Below, one piece after another: positions 42,717 through 50,577 of a DNA stretch of 64,000 bases. The DNA lies in assembly GCF_016901775.1 (NCBI RefSeq), contig NZ_JACJKW010000003.1, positions 1-64,000 on the forward strand. The letters are read 5' to 3'. Origin of the DNA: Intestinimonas butyriciproducens (GTDB lineage: Bacteria > Bacillota > Clostridia > Oscillospirales > Butyricicoccaceae). Position 1 is the first letter of the stretch. Every line of letters begins with the position of its first letter. The position numbers were made by a program, and so were the translations under genes. A model generated the notes under the pieces. It saw only the letters and a program-made list of their open reading frames with translations, ran no database searches and was not told where the DNA came from.

Positions 42717-44696
42717 TCAGATGATCTGGCGCAGGTCACGGTCGGCGATACGGGTGAGGATGGCCGCGGCCTCCGAGCGGAGAATGGGAGAAGCAGGCTG
42801 GTAGACCCGGCCTTTTTCGGTGATGCTTCCCACGATGATCCCCGCCTTCCCCAGCAGTCTGACCGCCTGGGGATTCTGGCAGGAAGAAATGTCCGCAAAA
42901 GAGATGTCCGGATTCCGCTCTTCCAGGGCGCTCTGGGGCAGCACCCGGCTGAACACCAGGGCAAACAGGTCCCGGTCGGCCGGGGCATTCATGGCATAAT
43001 AGCGGTCGATCAGTCCGTTTTCCATGGCGTAGTCCACATATTTCTGATACCAGGGGCCGCTGCCGGTGCTGGGCAGATCGCTTTCGCCGGTGTGGTAGCG
43101 CAGATGGACCCGGCAGGCCAGGGCCAGCATTTCGGCCACTGTCAGCTGATTGCTGGGATAGAAGCGGCCTTTTTCGGCCCCCTGCATCAGCCCCAACCGG
43201 GTGGCGGAGCGCACATTGGCATAAAACCACTGATCGGAAACCACATCGCCATAGCCTTCCCAGGCCCAGTTGTCATAGACGAAGTTTTGCAGCAGGCCGG
43301 AGGGAAGCTCTTCCTCCTCTTCCTGGGAGACAAAATAAGCCGTGATGGTACAGGGGCCGGTGATCCCCTGGAAGATCAGGGTATCCCCTTCCCGGGTAAA
43401 GGCGAAGTTGGATTCCGCCCCATCCAGGATACAGCCGGAAATGGCCCCCTCCAGATTCATGCGGAAATTGGGGCTTTCATTTTCATATTCCCTCACATCG
43501 GTTTCTTTCCCATCCACATATACATGGAGGGTAACGGTGTAATCTACAACAGGGATTTTCTCCCAATGGGCATAGAGGGAAGATGGGGGCGTGGCGGGCA
43601 CCGCATCTCCGGCAGAAACCCGCTGGGCGCTGGAGGAAGTGCCGGTATACCAGCCGGTGAAGATGTAGCCGTCCCGCACCGGTGTGGGGAGGGCCGGATA
43701 GGTTTTTCCCAGCGTCACCGAGATGAAACCGGGCGACACCGAGCCGCCGTTTCCGTTGAGAAGCACGGAAACAGGCTTGATGCTGGTTCCCAAGGTGGTG
43801 AAATACAAAGGCGCTCCGGCATATTCTTTCCCGTTCACCGTGACGAAAAAGACATACCGGTAGGTGGTGCCGGGCTGCAATGTGATGCCGCATTCCTCGT
43901 TCAAGTCGAACCAGATGTGGAACTTATCCAGGCTGTCCGACACATTGGTCACATTCATTTCAAATTCATCCACCAGATCGTTTTCCTGGTAGATGCGGAT
44001 GCCGGCGGTGGACACATGGCTTCCGGCGGTCTTTTTGCACAGGATCACCGGGCAGGCATTGGTTTCGGTGACGAAATACTTGCTGGTGTAGTTGGGGTCG
44101 GTGGTGGAGAGAAATTTCACTTCCACCGGGGTCTCGGGCGTGGTCGTTCCCCCGGAAGAAAGATGGAGCACCTTTGCTCCCATATCACAATCCAGGGTGT
44201 GTTCGTAGGCGGTGTTCACGCTCAGGCGGTAGGGCTGGTTGTTCATAGCGGCGTTGTGGGCATAGAAGGTGGCCCGGCCTTTGCTGTCATAGCCGCCGCA
44301 CAGCAGGATGTGAGGGCCTTTCTGATGGGTGTTGCACCACTGGAGCACCACATCGCCAGGGGCCAGGATGCTGCTGTTGTCCTTTTTGTAGGCATAGCCA
44401 TCGGAGGCCAGGCGCAGCGTCTGACCGGATACGCCGGTGGCCTTGGAAATGGCGTTATAGCAGCTGGTGGTGGTTTTGATCACCGAGATGTTGGCGCCGC
44501 CTGCGATGGCGCACCGGGCCACAAACTCGGCGCACAGCCCCTGGCCGTCATTCCAGTGGGCCTTGGCGTAGGCCAGGGCTTTTTCCGCACTGTAAGAAGC
44601 GGCCCGGGCCGGGAGCCCTGGCAGAATCATGGGACAGAGCAGCAGAAGGGTCAGCAAAAAACAAAGGAAACGGATGCAAAGAGGTTTTCTGGTCAT
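42717..44696 (-). CDS. Secreted surface protein: amidase-like, InlB-type repeat and SLH domains
   Basis: A 659-residue exported protein. The signal peptide is residues 1-29 (cleavage near ARA-AS). Residues about 30-175 resemble cysteine amidase/CHAP-like modules, with cysteine in GQGLCAEFVARC and histidine in KGPHILLCGGYD, so peptidoglycan or peptide hydrolysis is possible. A middle region (about 185-310) looks beta-rich. An InlB/Flg_new-type repeat (GYIFTGWYTGT) is near 345-385. The last ~180 residues read as S-layer homology repeats (YPSNQLTVAEMLALACRV, SPILRSEAAAILTRIA). AGGAGG precedes the ATG. It should be non-covalently bound to the wall. Confidence 0.8.
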   Translation of the reverse strand: MTRKPLCIRFLCFLLTLLLLCPMILPGLPARAASYSAEKALAYAKAHWNDGQGLCAEFVARCAIAGGANISVIKTTTSCYNAISKATGVSGQTLRLASDGYAYKKDNSSILAPGDVVLQWCNTHQKGPHILLCGGYDSKGRATFYAHNAAMNNQPYRLSVNTAYEHTLDCDMGAKVLHLSSGGTTTPETPVEVKFLSTTDPNYTSKYFVTETNACPVILCKKTAGSHVSTAGIRIYQENDLVDEFEMNVTNVSDSLDKFHIWFDLNEECGITLQPGTTYRYVFFVTVNGKEYAGAPLYFTTLGTSIKPVSVLLNGNGGSVSPGFISVTLGKTYPALPTPVRDGYIFTGWYTGTSSSAQRVSAGDAVPATPPSSLYAHWEKIPVVDYTVTLHVYVDGKETDVREYENESPNFRMNLEGAISGCILDGAESNFAFTREGDTLIFQGITGPCTITAYFVSQEEEEELPSGLLQNFVYDNWAWEGYGDVVSDQWFYANVRSATRLGLMQGAEKGRFYPSNQLTVAEMLALACRVHLRYHTGESDLPSTGSGPWYQKYVDYAMENGLIDRYYAMNAPADRDLFALVFSRVLPQSALEERNPDISFADISSCQNPQAVRLLGKAGIIVGSITEKGRVYQPASPILRSEAAAILTRIADRDLRQII

Positions 44697-44793
44697 GTCG
44701 CATTCCTCCTTGGGTGTTGTGTGAAAAAACACCCTATTTCTTAACAATATCATACAGGATATTTCTGGAGGATGCAATTCCTATTGTGATTTT

Positions 44794-44827
44794 TGAAAAA
44801 AGAAAAGCGCCCGGAAAAGGGCGCTTT
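44794..44827 (-). terminator. Terminator of the XRE gene
   Basis: AAAGCGCCC pairs with GGGCGCTTT around a short loop, followed on the minus strand by TTCTTTTTTC. It overlaps the last base of the stop codon. Confidence 0.88.
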
Positions 44828-45183
44828 CAGCTTCTTGTTTTCTTTTTGGTGCCTTGGTCGGCCAGGGCCAGGATCTCCAGCTGTTTCAGAAGAAGTTCCT
44901 GGACCTTGTCCAGATATTGGGGAGGGATATGGGAAAGCTGCTCCGAAAGCTCCACTTTTTCTGTTTTTTCCTCCCAAAGCAGCCGGTCGGCGGAAATCCC
45001 CAGCACTTCGCAGATTCGCTTCAAAGTGGAAAGAGAAACCCCCACACTGCCTACTTCGCAATCATACAAAAACTTTGCACTGACACCCAGCAGCTCAGCA
45101 AATTTTTCGCGAGTATATCCATAGTGTTCTCGGTATGTGCGTATATTTTTGCCCACCGTGATGTTGATATCCTTTTTCACCAA
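44827..45183 (-). CDS. XRE-family regulator (118 aa)
   Basis: A helix-turn-helix regulator: VGKNIRTYREHYGYTREKFAELLGVSAKFLYDCEVGSVG in outline gives a complete Cro/C1 domain in residues 10-65. A C-terminal helical region (LSHIPPQYLDKVQELLLKQLEIL) may dimerise. It is divergent from the SLOG gene, and a 27-bp palindrome lies in the 94-bp space between them, so it probably controls both. DNA here is AT-richer than in the flanking operons. Confidence 0.88.
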   Translation of the reverse strand: MVKKDINITVGKNIRTYREHYGYTREKFAELLGVSAKFLYDCEVGSVGVSLSTLKRICEVLGISADRLLWEEKTEKVELSEQLSHIPPQYLDKVQELLLKQLEILALADQGTKKKTRS

Positions 45184-45221
45184 GCCACCTCCGTCCTGCT
45201 TCTATTTTAAACAGAGGTATT

Positions 45222-45265
45222 ACTGGACAAAACCAGTTATTACATATAATATAATTATATGTAAT
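45222..45265. promoter_or_regulatory. Palindromic operator between the XRE and SLOG genes
   Basis: A perfect 12-bp inverted repeat with a 3-bp centre (ATTACATATAAT-ATA-ATTATATGTAAT, 45239-45265) lies 12 bp before the SLOG start codon. A second small dyad, ACTGG/CCAGT (45222-45237), is adjacent. The position suits repression of the divergent genes by the XRE protein. Confidence 0.75.
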
Positions 45266-45277
45266 AGAGGTGATTTT

Positions 45278-45753
45278 ATGGCATTGCCGGACAAGATGGC
45301 CTGCTTTACAGGGCACAGAGAATTGAAAGAAAGCCCAGAACTCCTATTCCATAAAGTGTTGGAAAAAACCGAACAGCTGATCCGGCAAGGGTATGTTTAT
45401 TTTGCCGCAGGAGGCGCCCGGGGCTTTGACGCCATTGCGGCCCAGGCCGTGTTGAAGCTGGAAGAAAAATATCCGCACATCCGCCTGATCCTGGTTCTGC
45501 CTTTTCCCAGACCCTATGTGCGGGAGGGAGGATGGACCCAGGAGGACATCCGGCGGCACGAAGAGCAGAAAAAAAGAGCCTCCCAGGTAATCTATACCCG
45601 AAAGGCTTATGGTGTGGGCTGCTATTATCAAAGAAATCGTTACTTGGTGGATTTTTCTTCCGTCTGTCTGTGCTATCAATACAAAAACACCGGTGGGACG
45701 GCTTATACGGTAAGCTATGCCAGGGAAAAGGACGGAAGATCATTCCCATCTGA
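45278..45753 (+). CDS. SLOG-superfamily (DUF1273-like) protein with a C-terminal frameshift
   Basis: A Rossmann-like nucleotide- or ligand-binding protein related to YpsA/DUF1273 and DprA. Seen motifs are MACFTGHRELKESP, YFAAGGARGFDAIAAQAVL, LILVLPFPRPY and the end VCLCYQYKNTGGTAYTVSYA. After AREK (45730) the frame breaks. One extra G at about 45731 would give GRKIIPI and a stop at 45751-45753, the expected end. As written, the frame runs on to 45994 through DNA antisense to the recombinase remnant. Either a real -1 frameshift altering the last residues or a sequencing error. The ATG is preceded by AGAGGTG. Confidence 0.75.
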
Positions 45754-45763
45754 ACAGAAAGCC

Positions 45764-46105
45764 TCAGGCCCTCACCAAAAGAGCCACCGTCTCGAGCGTT
45801 GTCCCAGATTCCAAGGGCAACTCTTTCACTTCCTGCCCATTCACAGGGACCGGGAAATTGAACACAATCTTCTTTATCCAGCTACCGTCTTTTCTCTTTT
45901 CCGGGAACATCTCAATTCGCTCGATAAAGGCTTTCATAAACTCTTTCTGTTCCGCTTCTGTTGCGGAATGGTAGACTTCATCAAATGCCAGTAAGAACCG
46001 ATAAATGTTATCACCGGATATTTTCTCCTGCTGGATACTGCGTATCTGACTTTGCAATTCGCCAATAATAATATCCAAAAAGCACAAAACCGCTGCAACT
46101 TCCAT
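45764..46105 (-). pseudogene. C-terminal fragment of a large serine recombinase
   Basis: Only the last ~110 residues of a transposon-type serine recombinase remain. A coiled-coil end (LQSQIRSIQQEK) is followed by the conserved tail (DNIYRFLLAFDEVYHSATEAE, KEFMKAFIERIEMFPEK, KKIVFNFPVPVNGQEV). The catalytic domain is absent and the frame opens in a short unrelated string, so it is not functional. The last residues ETVALLVRA look like the end of an RlmD protein; see the mobile-element entry. It ends 10 bp from the SLOG gene, tail to tail. Confidence 0.85.
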
Positions 46106-46137
46106 CCTGCATGGGGATGAAAATTACAGCGGTTTTT
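46086..46137 (-). terminator. Terminator of the GNAT gene
   Basis: AAAACCGCTG pairs perfectly with CAGCGGTTTT across a loop that holds a second stem (CATCC/GGGATG). On the minus strand the hairpin ends in TTTTG. It overlaps the start of the recombinase fragment. Confidence 0.7.
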
Positions 46138-46147
46138 ATTGAAATGA

Positions 46148-46549
46148 TCACACTTTCATAAATCCACAGCAACCGATTTCGGACATTTCTTTGAAACCCA
46201 TAGATTTGTAAAATGCAATGGTTTTTTCTGTATTGTCCGTTGCCAACTCGATCTGTCGCACATAGTGGTACCTATCCAAAATGGCTTGCAGAAGTGCGGT
46301 GCCGATACCTTTTCGCTGATGCTCCGGGTACACCAAAATATCTTGAACAAACACAATGGTATGCCCATCGCCCACGGTGCGAATGATTCCAAGAAGTTGA
46401 TCATTCTTGTAAGCTGCAAGGGTCAGCATAGAATTTTCAACCCCCTGCCGCAATACCTCTGGGTGGTCAGTATAGGCCGTCCAGCCTACACTTGCATACA
46501 GTCGTAGGATCTCCGGCTCGTTATATGTTTTGTATTCTCTAATTTCCAT
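46148..46549 (-). CDS. GNAT N-acetyltransferase (133 aa)
   Basis: A small complete acetyltransferase: MEIREYKTYNEPEILRLYASVGW, a central AAYKNDQLLGIIRTVGDG strand pair, the acetyl-CoA loop EHQRKGIGTALL and the C-terminal ATDNTEKTIAFYKSMGF. It resembles the common 130-140-residue GNATs that acetylate small amines. It lies inside the element remnant and overlaps the upstream GNAT fragment by 11 nt. It probably arrived with the element; the AT-rich codon use agrees. Confidence 0.87.
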   Translation of the reverse strand: MEIREYKTYNEPEILRLYASVGWTAYTDHPEVLRQGVENSMLTLAAYKNDQLLGIIRTVGDGHTIVFVQDILVYPEHQRKGIGTALLQAILDRYHYVRQIELATDNTEKTIAFYKSMGFKEMSEIGCCGFMKV

Positions 46550-46754
46550 GTAAGTAACCTCTGTTTATAATTTCTCCTTCAATCGTTCCAATGCAAAAAT
46601 TCTCTGGTTGGGCATCGGGAGTAACCAATTCTTCCTTTGTCAGCCATTCATCGAGCCATACACGGTATCCTTGTTCCCGTCCCCAAGCTGCGACCTCACG
46701 CATGACAGAAATTGCTGTATCTATTTCATCAAAATGAATCTCTAATTTGCCCAT
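46539..46754 (-). pseudogene. N-terminal fragment of another GNAT protein
   Basis: About 70 residues that read like the first third of a GNAT protein (ISVMREVAAWGREQGYRVW, EWLTKEEL, AQPENFCIGTIEGE) before the frame runs out at INRGYLHGN. The acetyl-CoA binding part is missing. The ATG at 46754 is the likely start; two codons upstream are alternatives. It is either a deletion relic fused to the next gene's upstream region or a small coupled protein. I favour a relic. Confidence 0.6.
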
Positions 46755-46765
46755 CACACTCACCA

Positions 46766-48391
46766 TCAAATCAACCTAAAATATTCAAATGCTTCTCGGA
46801 TTGCTTTCTCTTTTTCCGGCGGACACTGGGGTTGTCTGGAATCTTCGGATTTCGGCAGATTGTAATTCTTGCCAACTTCTATCCCACATTTCCCTTTAAT
46901 CTGTGAGATATAGAGGTTGGACACCTTCAATCCGGTATGCTCCAAAACATACTCCTTAATCTGCGGATAGGTTGCCCCATCCTGAAATTCGGACATATCC
47001 ATATCTTCCAAAGAGAACTCAACCCGAATCTTTTTCGACTCGACCTCTCCCTTGGAAAGCAAGACTACCGTCTCCACATTGGCGGTGCGGGGGAACAGAT
47101 CAAAAGCCCGGACCTTTTCCAGGCGGTAGCCCCCGTCTGTCAGCTGGCGGATATCCCGGGCCATGGTGGCCGGGTCGCAGGAAACATAGACCACCCGGCG
47201 GGGATGCATGCGCAGCAGAATCTCCCGGGCCTTTTCGTCTAGGCCCTTCCGGGGAGGGTCCACCACCATCACTGTGGGACGGAATCCCTCTTCCAGAAGC
47301 TGCTGGGCCGCCTGTCCTGCATCGGCACACAGAAAGCGGGTGTTGGTAATGCCGTTTTGCCGGGCGTTTTCCCGGGCATCCTCCACAGCCTGGGGCACGA
47401 TCTCCACCCCCACCGCTTCCCGGCAGTGCCGGGCCATCACCAGGGTAATGGTGCCCGTACCGCAATACAGATCCAGCAGAGTATCCTCAGGGGAAAAGGC
47501 GGCATATTCCACCGCCTGCTCATAGAGCCGCTGGGCCTGGGGCTGGTTGACCTGGTAAAAAGACAGAGGGGAAAGGGAAAACTCCACACCGCACAGGCTG
47601 TCTTTCAGCCGCCCTTCGCCCCAAAGGGTGCGGCATTCCTCCCCCAGCACCCGGTTGGTCTGACGGGTGTTTTTGTTCAGCACGATGCCCACCAGAGCGG
47701 GGCAGCTTTCCCGGCAAAGGGCGACGAGCTTTTCCGGCTGGGGCACCTTCCAGGAGGTGACCACCAATGTGAGCAAAGCGCCCTGCTTTCCGGTGCGCAC
47801 ATAGATATGGCGCAGAAGGCCCCGGCCGGTTTCTTCCTCGTAGATGGAAGCGCCGCAGCGTTCCGCCCACCGGAGCACCCCCTCTTTCAGCTGATCGGCC
47901 AGGGGGGATTGGATGGCACAGTTTTTCTGAGGGATCACCTGATGGCTGCGCCGCCGGTAAAAGCCGGCCGCCGGTCTCCCCTCTTCTATGGCGCAGGGGT
48001 ACATGGCCTTGTTCCGGTAATGGAAGTTTTCGCCCCCCACGATTTCCAGCTCCGGAACACTCTGGCCACCCAGCCGCTCTAAGGCATCCTGCACCCGCTG
48101 GCGCTTGGCGAACAGCTCTTCTTCGTATTGCATGTGCCAGAAGTCGCAGCCGCCGCACTTGGGAAAGGCAGGACAATCTGGCTCCTGCCGGTGGGGAGAA
48201 GGCTCCAGCAGTTCTTCGATACGGGCGTAGGCTTTGTTTTTCAGGGCCTTGACGATGCGCAGACGGCACCGGTCTCCCCGCACGCCCCGTTCCACAAACA
48301 CCACCTGGCCGTCCAGGCGGCATACTCCCATACCGCCGCTTTCATAGCCGGTGATGATTCCTTCGTGTATGCTGTTTTTTTCCAAACTCAT
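46766..48391 (-). CDS. rlmD: 23S rRNA uracil-5-methyltransferase with element-derived C-terminal extension
   Basis: A SAM-dependent m5U methyltransferase of the RumA/RlmD/RlmCD family. The TRAM domain fills residues 1-60. The iron-sulfur cysteines are C73, C79 and C82 in CPAFPKCGGC plus one in PQKNCAIQ. SAM binding is at LLDLYCGTGTITL, then DPPRKGLD and the catalytic cysteine in VSCDPATMARD. The usual protein ends near VETVVLLS (about residue 445). Here ~95 residues are added, including EYVLEHTGLKVSNLYISQIK and SEDSRQPQCPPEKEKAI, in AT-rich DNA. It overlaps the upstream lipoprotein gene as ATGA. Confidence 0.93.
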   Translation of the reverse strand: MSLEKNSIHEGIITGYESGGMGVCRLDGQVVFVERGVRGDRCRLRIVKALKNKAYARIEELLEPSPHRQEPDCPAFPKCGGCDFWHMQYEEELFAKRQRVQDALERLGGQSVPELEIVGGENFHYRNKAMYPCAIEEGRPAAGFYRRRSHQVIPQKNCAIQSPLADQLKEGVLRWAERCGASIYEEETGRGLLRHIYVRTGKQGALLTLVVTSWKVPQPEKLVALCRESCPALVGIVLNKNTRQTNRVLGEECRTLWGEGRLKDSLCGVEFSLSPLSFYQVNQPQAQRLYEQAVEYAAFSPEDTLLDLYCGTGTITLVMARHCREAVGVEIVPQAVEDARENARQNGITNTRFLCADAGQAAQQLLEEGFRPTVMVVDPPRKGLDEKAREILLRMHPRRVVYVSCDPATMARDIRQLTDGGYRLEKVRAFDLFPRTANVETVVLLSKGEVESKKIRVEFSLEDMDMSEFQDGATYPQIKEYVLEHTGLKVSNLYISQIKGKCGIEVGKNYNLPKSEDSRQPQCPPEKEKAIREAFEYFRLI

Positions 48392-49194
48392 GGCCGCAGT
48401 TCCTCCGTCAGATTGTCTCCCAGCTCTGTGAAGGGGATCTCGAAAAGCATGGGGCCTGAGGTGTAGGGCCCCAGGGCGTATTCCTGAAAGACCACCACCA
48501 GGCTTTCTTCGGTCAGGTACCAGTCCTCCTGCCACACATCCCCCATGGTCTCCTGATAGTTTTCGTAAAACAGGCCCGGCTGGGCTTCTTCCTGCTGCCT
48601 GGCCTGCTCCAAAGCCTGTTCCATCACCAGAGACCGGGGGTCTTCCGCGCCGGGGAGGATATCGGTCAGGGAGAGCAGATAGCAGTCCCCCTCCCGGAAA
48701 AGCCAGTTGTCCCCCATGATCTGAAGGGAGCCATGGACGCCGCCGGTGTATTGGCTCCGGTCCCGGCGGATGGAGAGGTAGCTGCCTTTGTTGCGCATGA
48801 CGGCAAATTCCTCGTCCCACTGGAAATTGCCCAGGAAGTCCCCGGCCTGCTGCCGCTGGCGGGCCATGGGCAAAAGCTCTTCTGTGATGGACAGCAGGGC
48901 TTTTTCTTTATTGTTATCGTAGTAATTGCCAATGTTCATCATGGGCTCTCCCTGATAGAGCACCTGGGGAGAGGAAAGAGAATAGCGCAAAAGCAAAGTG
49001 CCGTCCTGGGCGTTCTCTTCTCCCGAGGACACATCCTCAGTCGCGGTGATGCCATTGTCCTGCTCTTGGGGATTTTCTTCCAGCTGGGGAGAATCTTCCT
49101 GGGGAGGCTCTTGCTGCTTTTGCAGCTCCTCCCGATGGCAGGCGCTGAGCAAAAAAAGAAGAAGAGCCAGGGCCGCCAGGATTTGTTTTTTCAT
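48388..49194 (-). CDS. DUF3298/RsiV-like lipoprotein
   Basis: A 268-residue exported lipoprotein: signal MKKQILAALALLLFLLSAC with the lipobox cysteine at 19, then a Glu/Gln/Pro-rich linker to about residue 60. The C-terminal domain has RRDRSQYTGGVHGSLQIMG, with LSLTDILPGAEDP and VVFQEYALGPYTSGP. These fit the DUF4163-DUF3298 pair found in RsiV-type anti-sigma factors and in surface proteins. No sigma gene is beside it, so it is more likely a stand-alone envelope protein. The stop overlaps rlmD as ATGA. Confidence 0.8.
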   Translation of the reverse strand: MKKQILAALALLLFLLSACHREELQKQQEPPQEDSPQLEENPQEQDNGITATEDVSSGEENAQDGTLLLRYSLSSPQVLYQGEPMMNIGNYYDNNKEKALLSITEELLPMARQRQQAGDFLGNFQWDEEFAVMRNKGSYLSIRRDRSQYTGGVHGSLQIMGDNWLFREGDCYLLSLTDILPGAEDPRSLVMEQALEQARQQEEAQPGLFYENYQETMGDVWQEDWYLTEESLVVVFQEYALGPYTSGPMLFEIPFTELGDNLTEELRP

Positions 49195-49276
49195 GTTGTT
49201 CCGCCTTTCCGGGGTGGGGATGATGGGCTGTGTTTTCCCCGGCCCCCCGCAGGGGAGGGGAAAATGGCTGTAAAAT

Positions 49277-49285
49277 AGTATACCA
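49277..49285 (-). promoter_or_regulatory. Extended -10 candidate for the DUF3298 lipoprotein-rlmD unit
   Basis: On the minus strand, TGG-TATACT forms an extended -10, about 85 bp before the lipoprotein start. No strong -35 is visible. Confidence 0.45.
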
Positions 49286-49353
49286 TAAAAGTGCAGTCCG
49301 GCCCATCTCTTTTTCATAGGAGGCATAGAAAACCATGGAACGGGGAACAATGG

Positions 49354-50538
49354 TTATGACAAAAGCCCCAGCTGCGCTTTCAATTCCAGTACCCGCAAAA
49401 CCGCCTCGTCCAGCCGCTCCATGGAGACCCGGCCCTCTTCCACCGCCCGGCGCAGGGCGGCGTAGTCTGCGGGCAGGTCGGAAACGATGAGCAGATCGGC
49501 CCCGGCCGTCAGGGCCTGGGGAGCAGCGCTTTCTCCGCCGCAGTAATCCTGGATGGCCCCCATCACCAGATCGTCGGTGATGGCTACGCCGGAAAAGTCC
49601 ATTTCCTCCCGGAGGTACCGGTAGGTCTGGGGAGAAAGGGAGGCGGGGACGCCGCTTTCCAAAGCATCCACCACATTGTGGCTGACCAGCACGCAGGCGG
49701 CTCCCGTCCGGATACCCGCCTGAAAGGGGATCAGATCCCGGCTTTCCAGCTCTTCCAGGGTGCGGCTGTCCCAGCTGAGGCCGGTGTGGGTGTCCACATT
49801 GCTGCCGTAGCCGGGGAAATGCTTCAGGGCCGAGGCCACCCCTTCCTGCCTGGCCCAGGTGACCGCCTGCCGCACAAACTGGGCGACTTGTCCTGCATCC
49901 CCGCCAAAGCTGCGGGAATAGATGAAGTCCTGGGGATCATCGGAGAGGTCGGCCACAGGAGCCAGGTTGAGCCGGATGCCCAAAGCGTTGAGAAGGGCGC
50001 TTTTCTCCCGGGTGTCCTGCCCTACCTTTTCCCAGCCTCCTTGGGCATAGGCCTGCCGGGGGGAGAGAAATTTTTCCGCCCGCAGCCCTGGGTTTCCACT
50101 GACGCGGCACACCGTACCACCTTCTTCATCCACGGCAAAGAGAATGGGCGTTTTGGCATTTTGCTGCCAGCTTTCGGTGTCCGCTTTCACCTGGGCAGCG
50201 TCCTTTCCTTCAAAATCCCGGCCAAAGAGCAGCACGCCGCCAGGGGCCAGGGCCTCCACTTCCGGACGCTCTTCGGCCAAAGGACAGCGGACCAAAAAGA
50301 CTTGCCCCAGCTTTTCTTCCAGAGTCATTTCCGAAAGCCGCTGTTGGGCCGGAGACAAAGGAGGGTCCGGTGAGGGTGTGTCTGTCGTTTCGTTTTCCGT
50401 TTCGGCCTTTGGGGATTTTTCTTCCTCTTTTACAGGGGAAGCAGGGGGCGGGACAGGCCGGGTGTCCAGAAAAAAGCAAAGACCCAGCATCCCAAGACCC
50501 AGGAAAAGGGCAGGAATGATCCATTTCATGGCTTTCAT
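49354..50538 (-). CDS. nagZ: Beta-N-acetylhexosaminidase (NagZ, GH3)
   Basis: Removes N-acetylglucosamine from muropeptides or related glycans. An N-terminal hydrophobic segment (residues 5-24) makes it secreted and membrane-tethered, as in Firmicutes NagZ. A Pro/Glu-rich linker to residue 60 precedes the GH3 barrel. FAVDEEGGTVCRV, KHFPGYGSNVDTHTG (catalytic His loop) and AITDDLVMGA (nucleophile Asp) are the family motifs. There is no C-terminal second domain. The ATG at 50538 follows AAGGAGG. It points away from the pstS-like gene, with which it shares an intergenic region containing Pho-like repeats. Confidence 0.93.
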   Translation of the reverse strand: MKAMKWIIPALFLGLGMLGLCFFLDTRPVPPPASPVKEEEKSPKAETENETTDTPSPDPPLSPAQQRLSEMTLEEKLGQVFLVRCPLAEERPEVEALAPGGVLLFGRDFEGKDAAQVKADTESWQQNAKTPILFAVDEEGGTVCRVSGNPGLRAEKFLSPRQAYAQGGWEKVGQDTREKSALLNALGIRLNLAPVADLSDDPQDFIYSRSFGGDAGQVAQFVRQAVTWARQEGVASALKHFPGYGSNVDTHTGLSWDSRTLEELESRDLIPFQAGIRTGAACVLVSHNVVDALESGVPASLSPQTYRYLREEMDFSGVAITDDLVMGAIQDYCGGESAAPQALTAGADLLIVSDLPADYAALRRAVEEGRVSMERLDEAVLRVLELKAQLGLLS

Positions 50539-50577
50539 CAGGCGTTCCTCCTTTGGGGGCATCTTATCACAGGGGAC

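Larger units (their letters stand above)
45786..47074. mobile_element. Deleted remnant of an integrative element inserted in the 3' end of rlmD
   Basis: The segment is bounded by direct repeats ACCGTCTC (45786-45793 and 47067-47074) with further matching bases around them. Both encode, on the minus strand, an ETV-x-LL peptide: LETVALLVRA ending the recombinase, VETVVLLSK in rlmD. The DNA between is AT-richer than rlmD proper. It holds the recombinase tail, a GNAT gene, a GNAT fragment and an rlmD extension. Serine-recombinase elements that use the 3' end of rumA/rlmD as attachment site are known. A mostly deleted relative explains all these parts. Confidence 0.68.
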
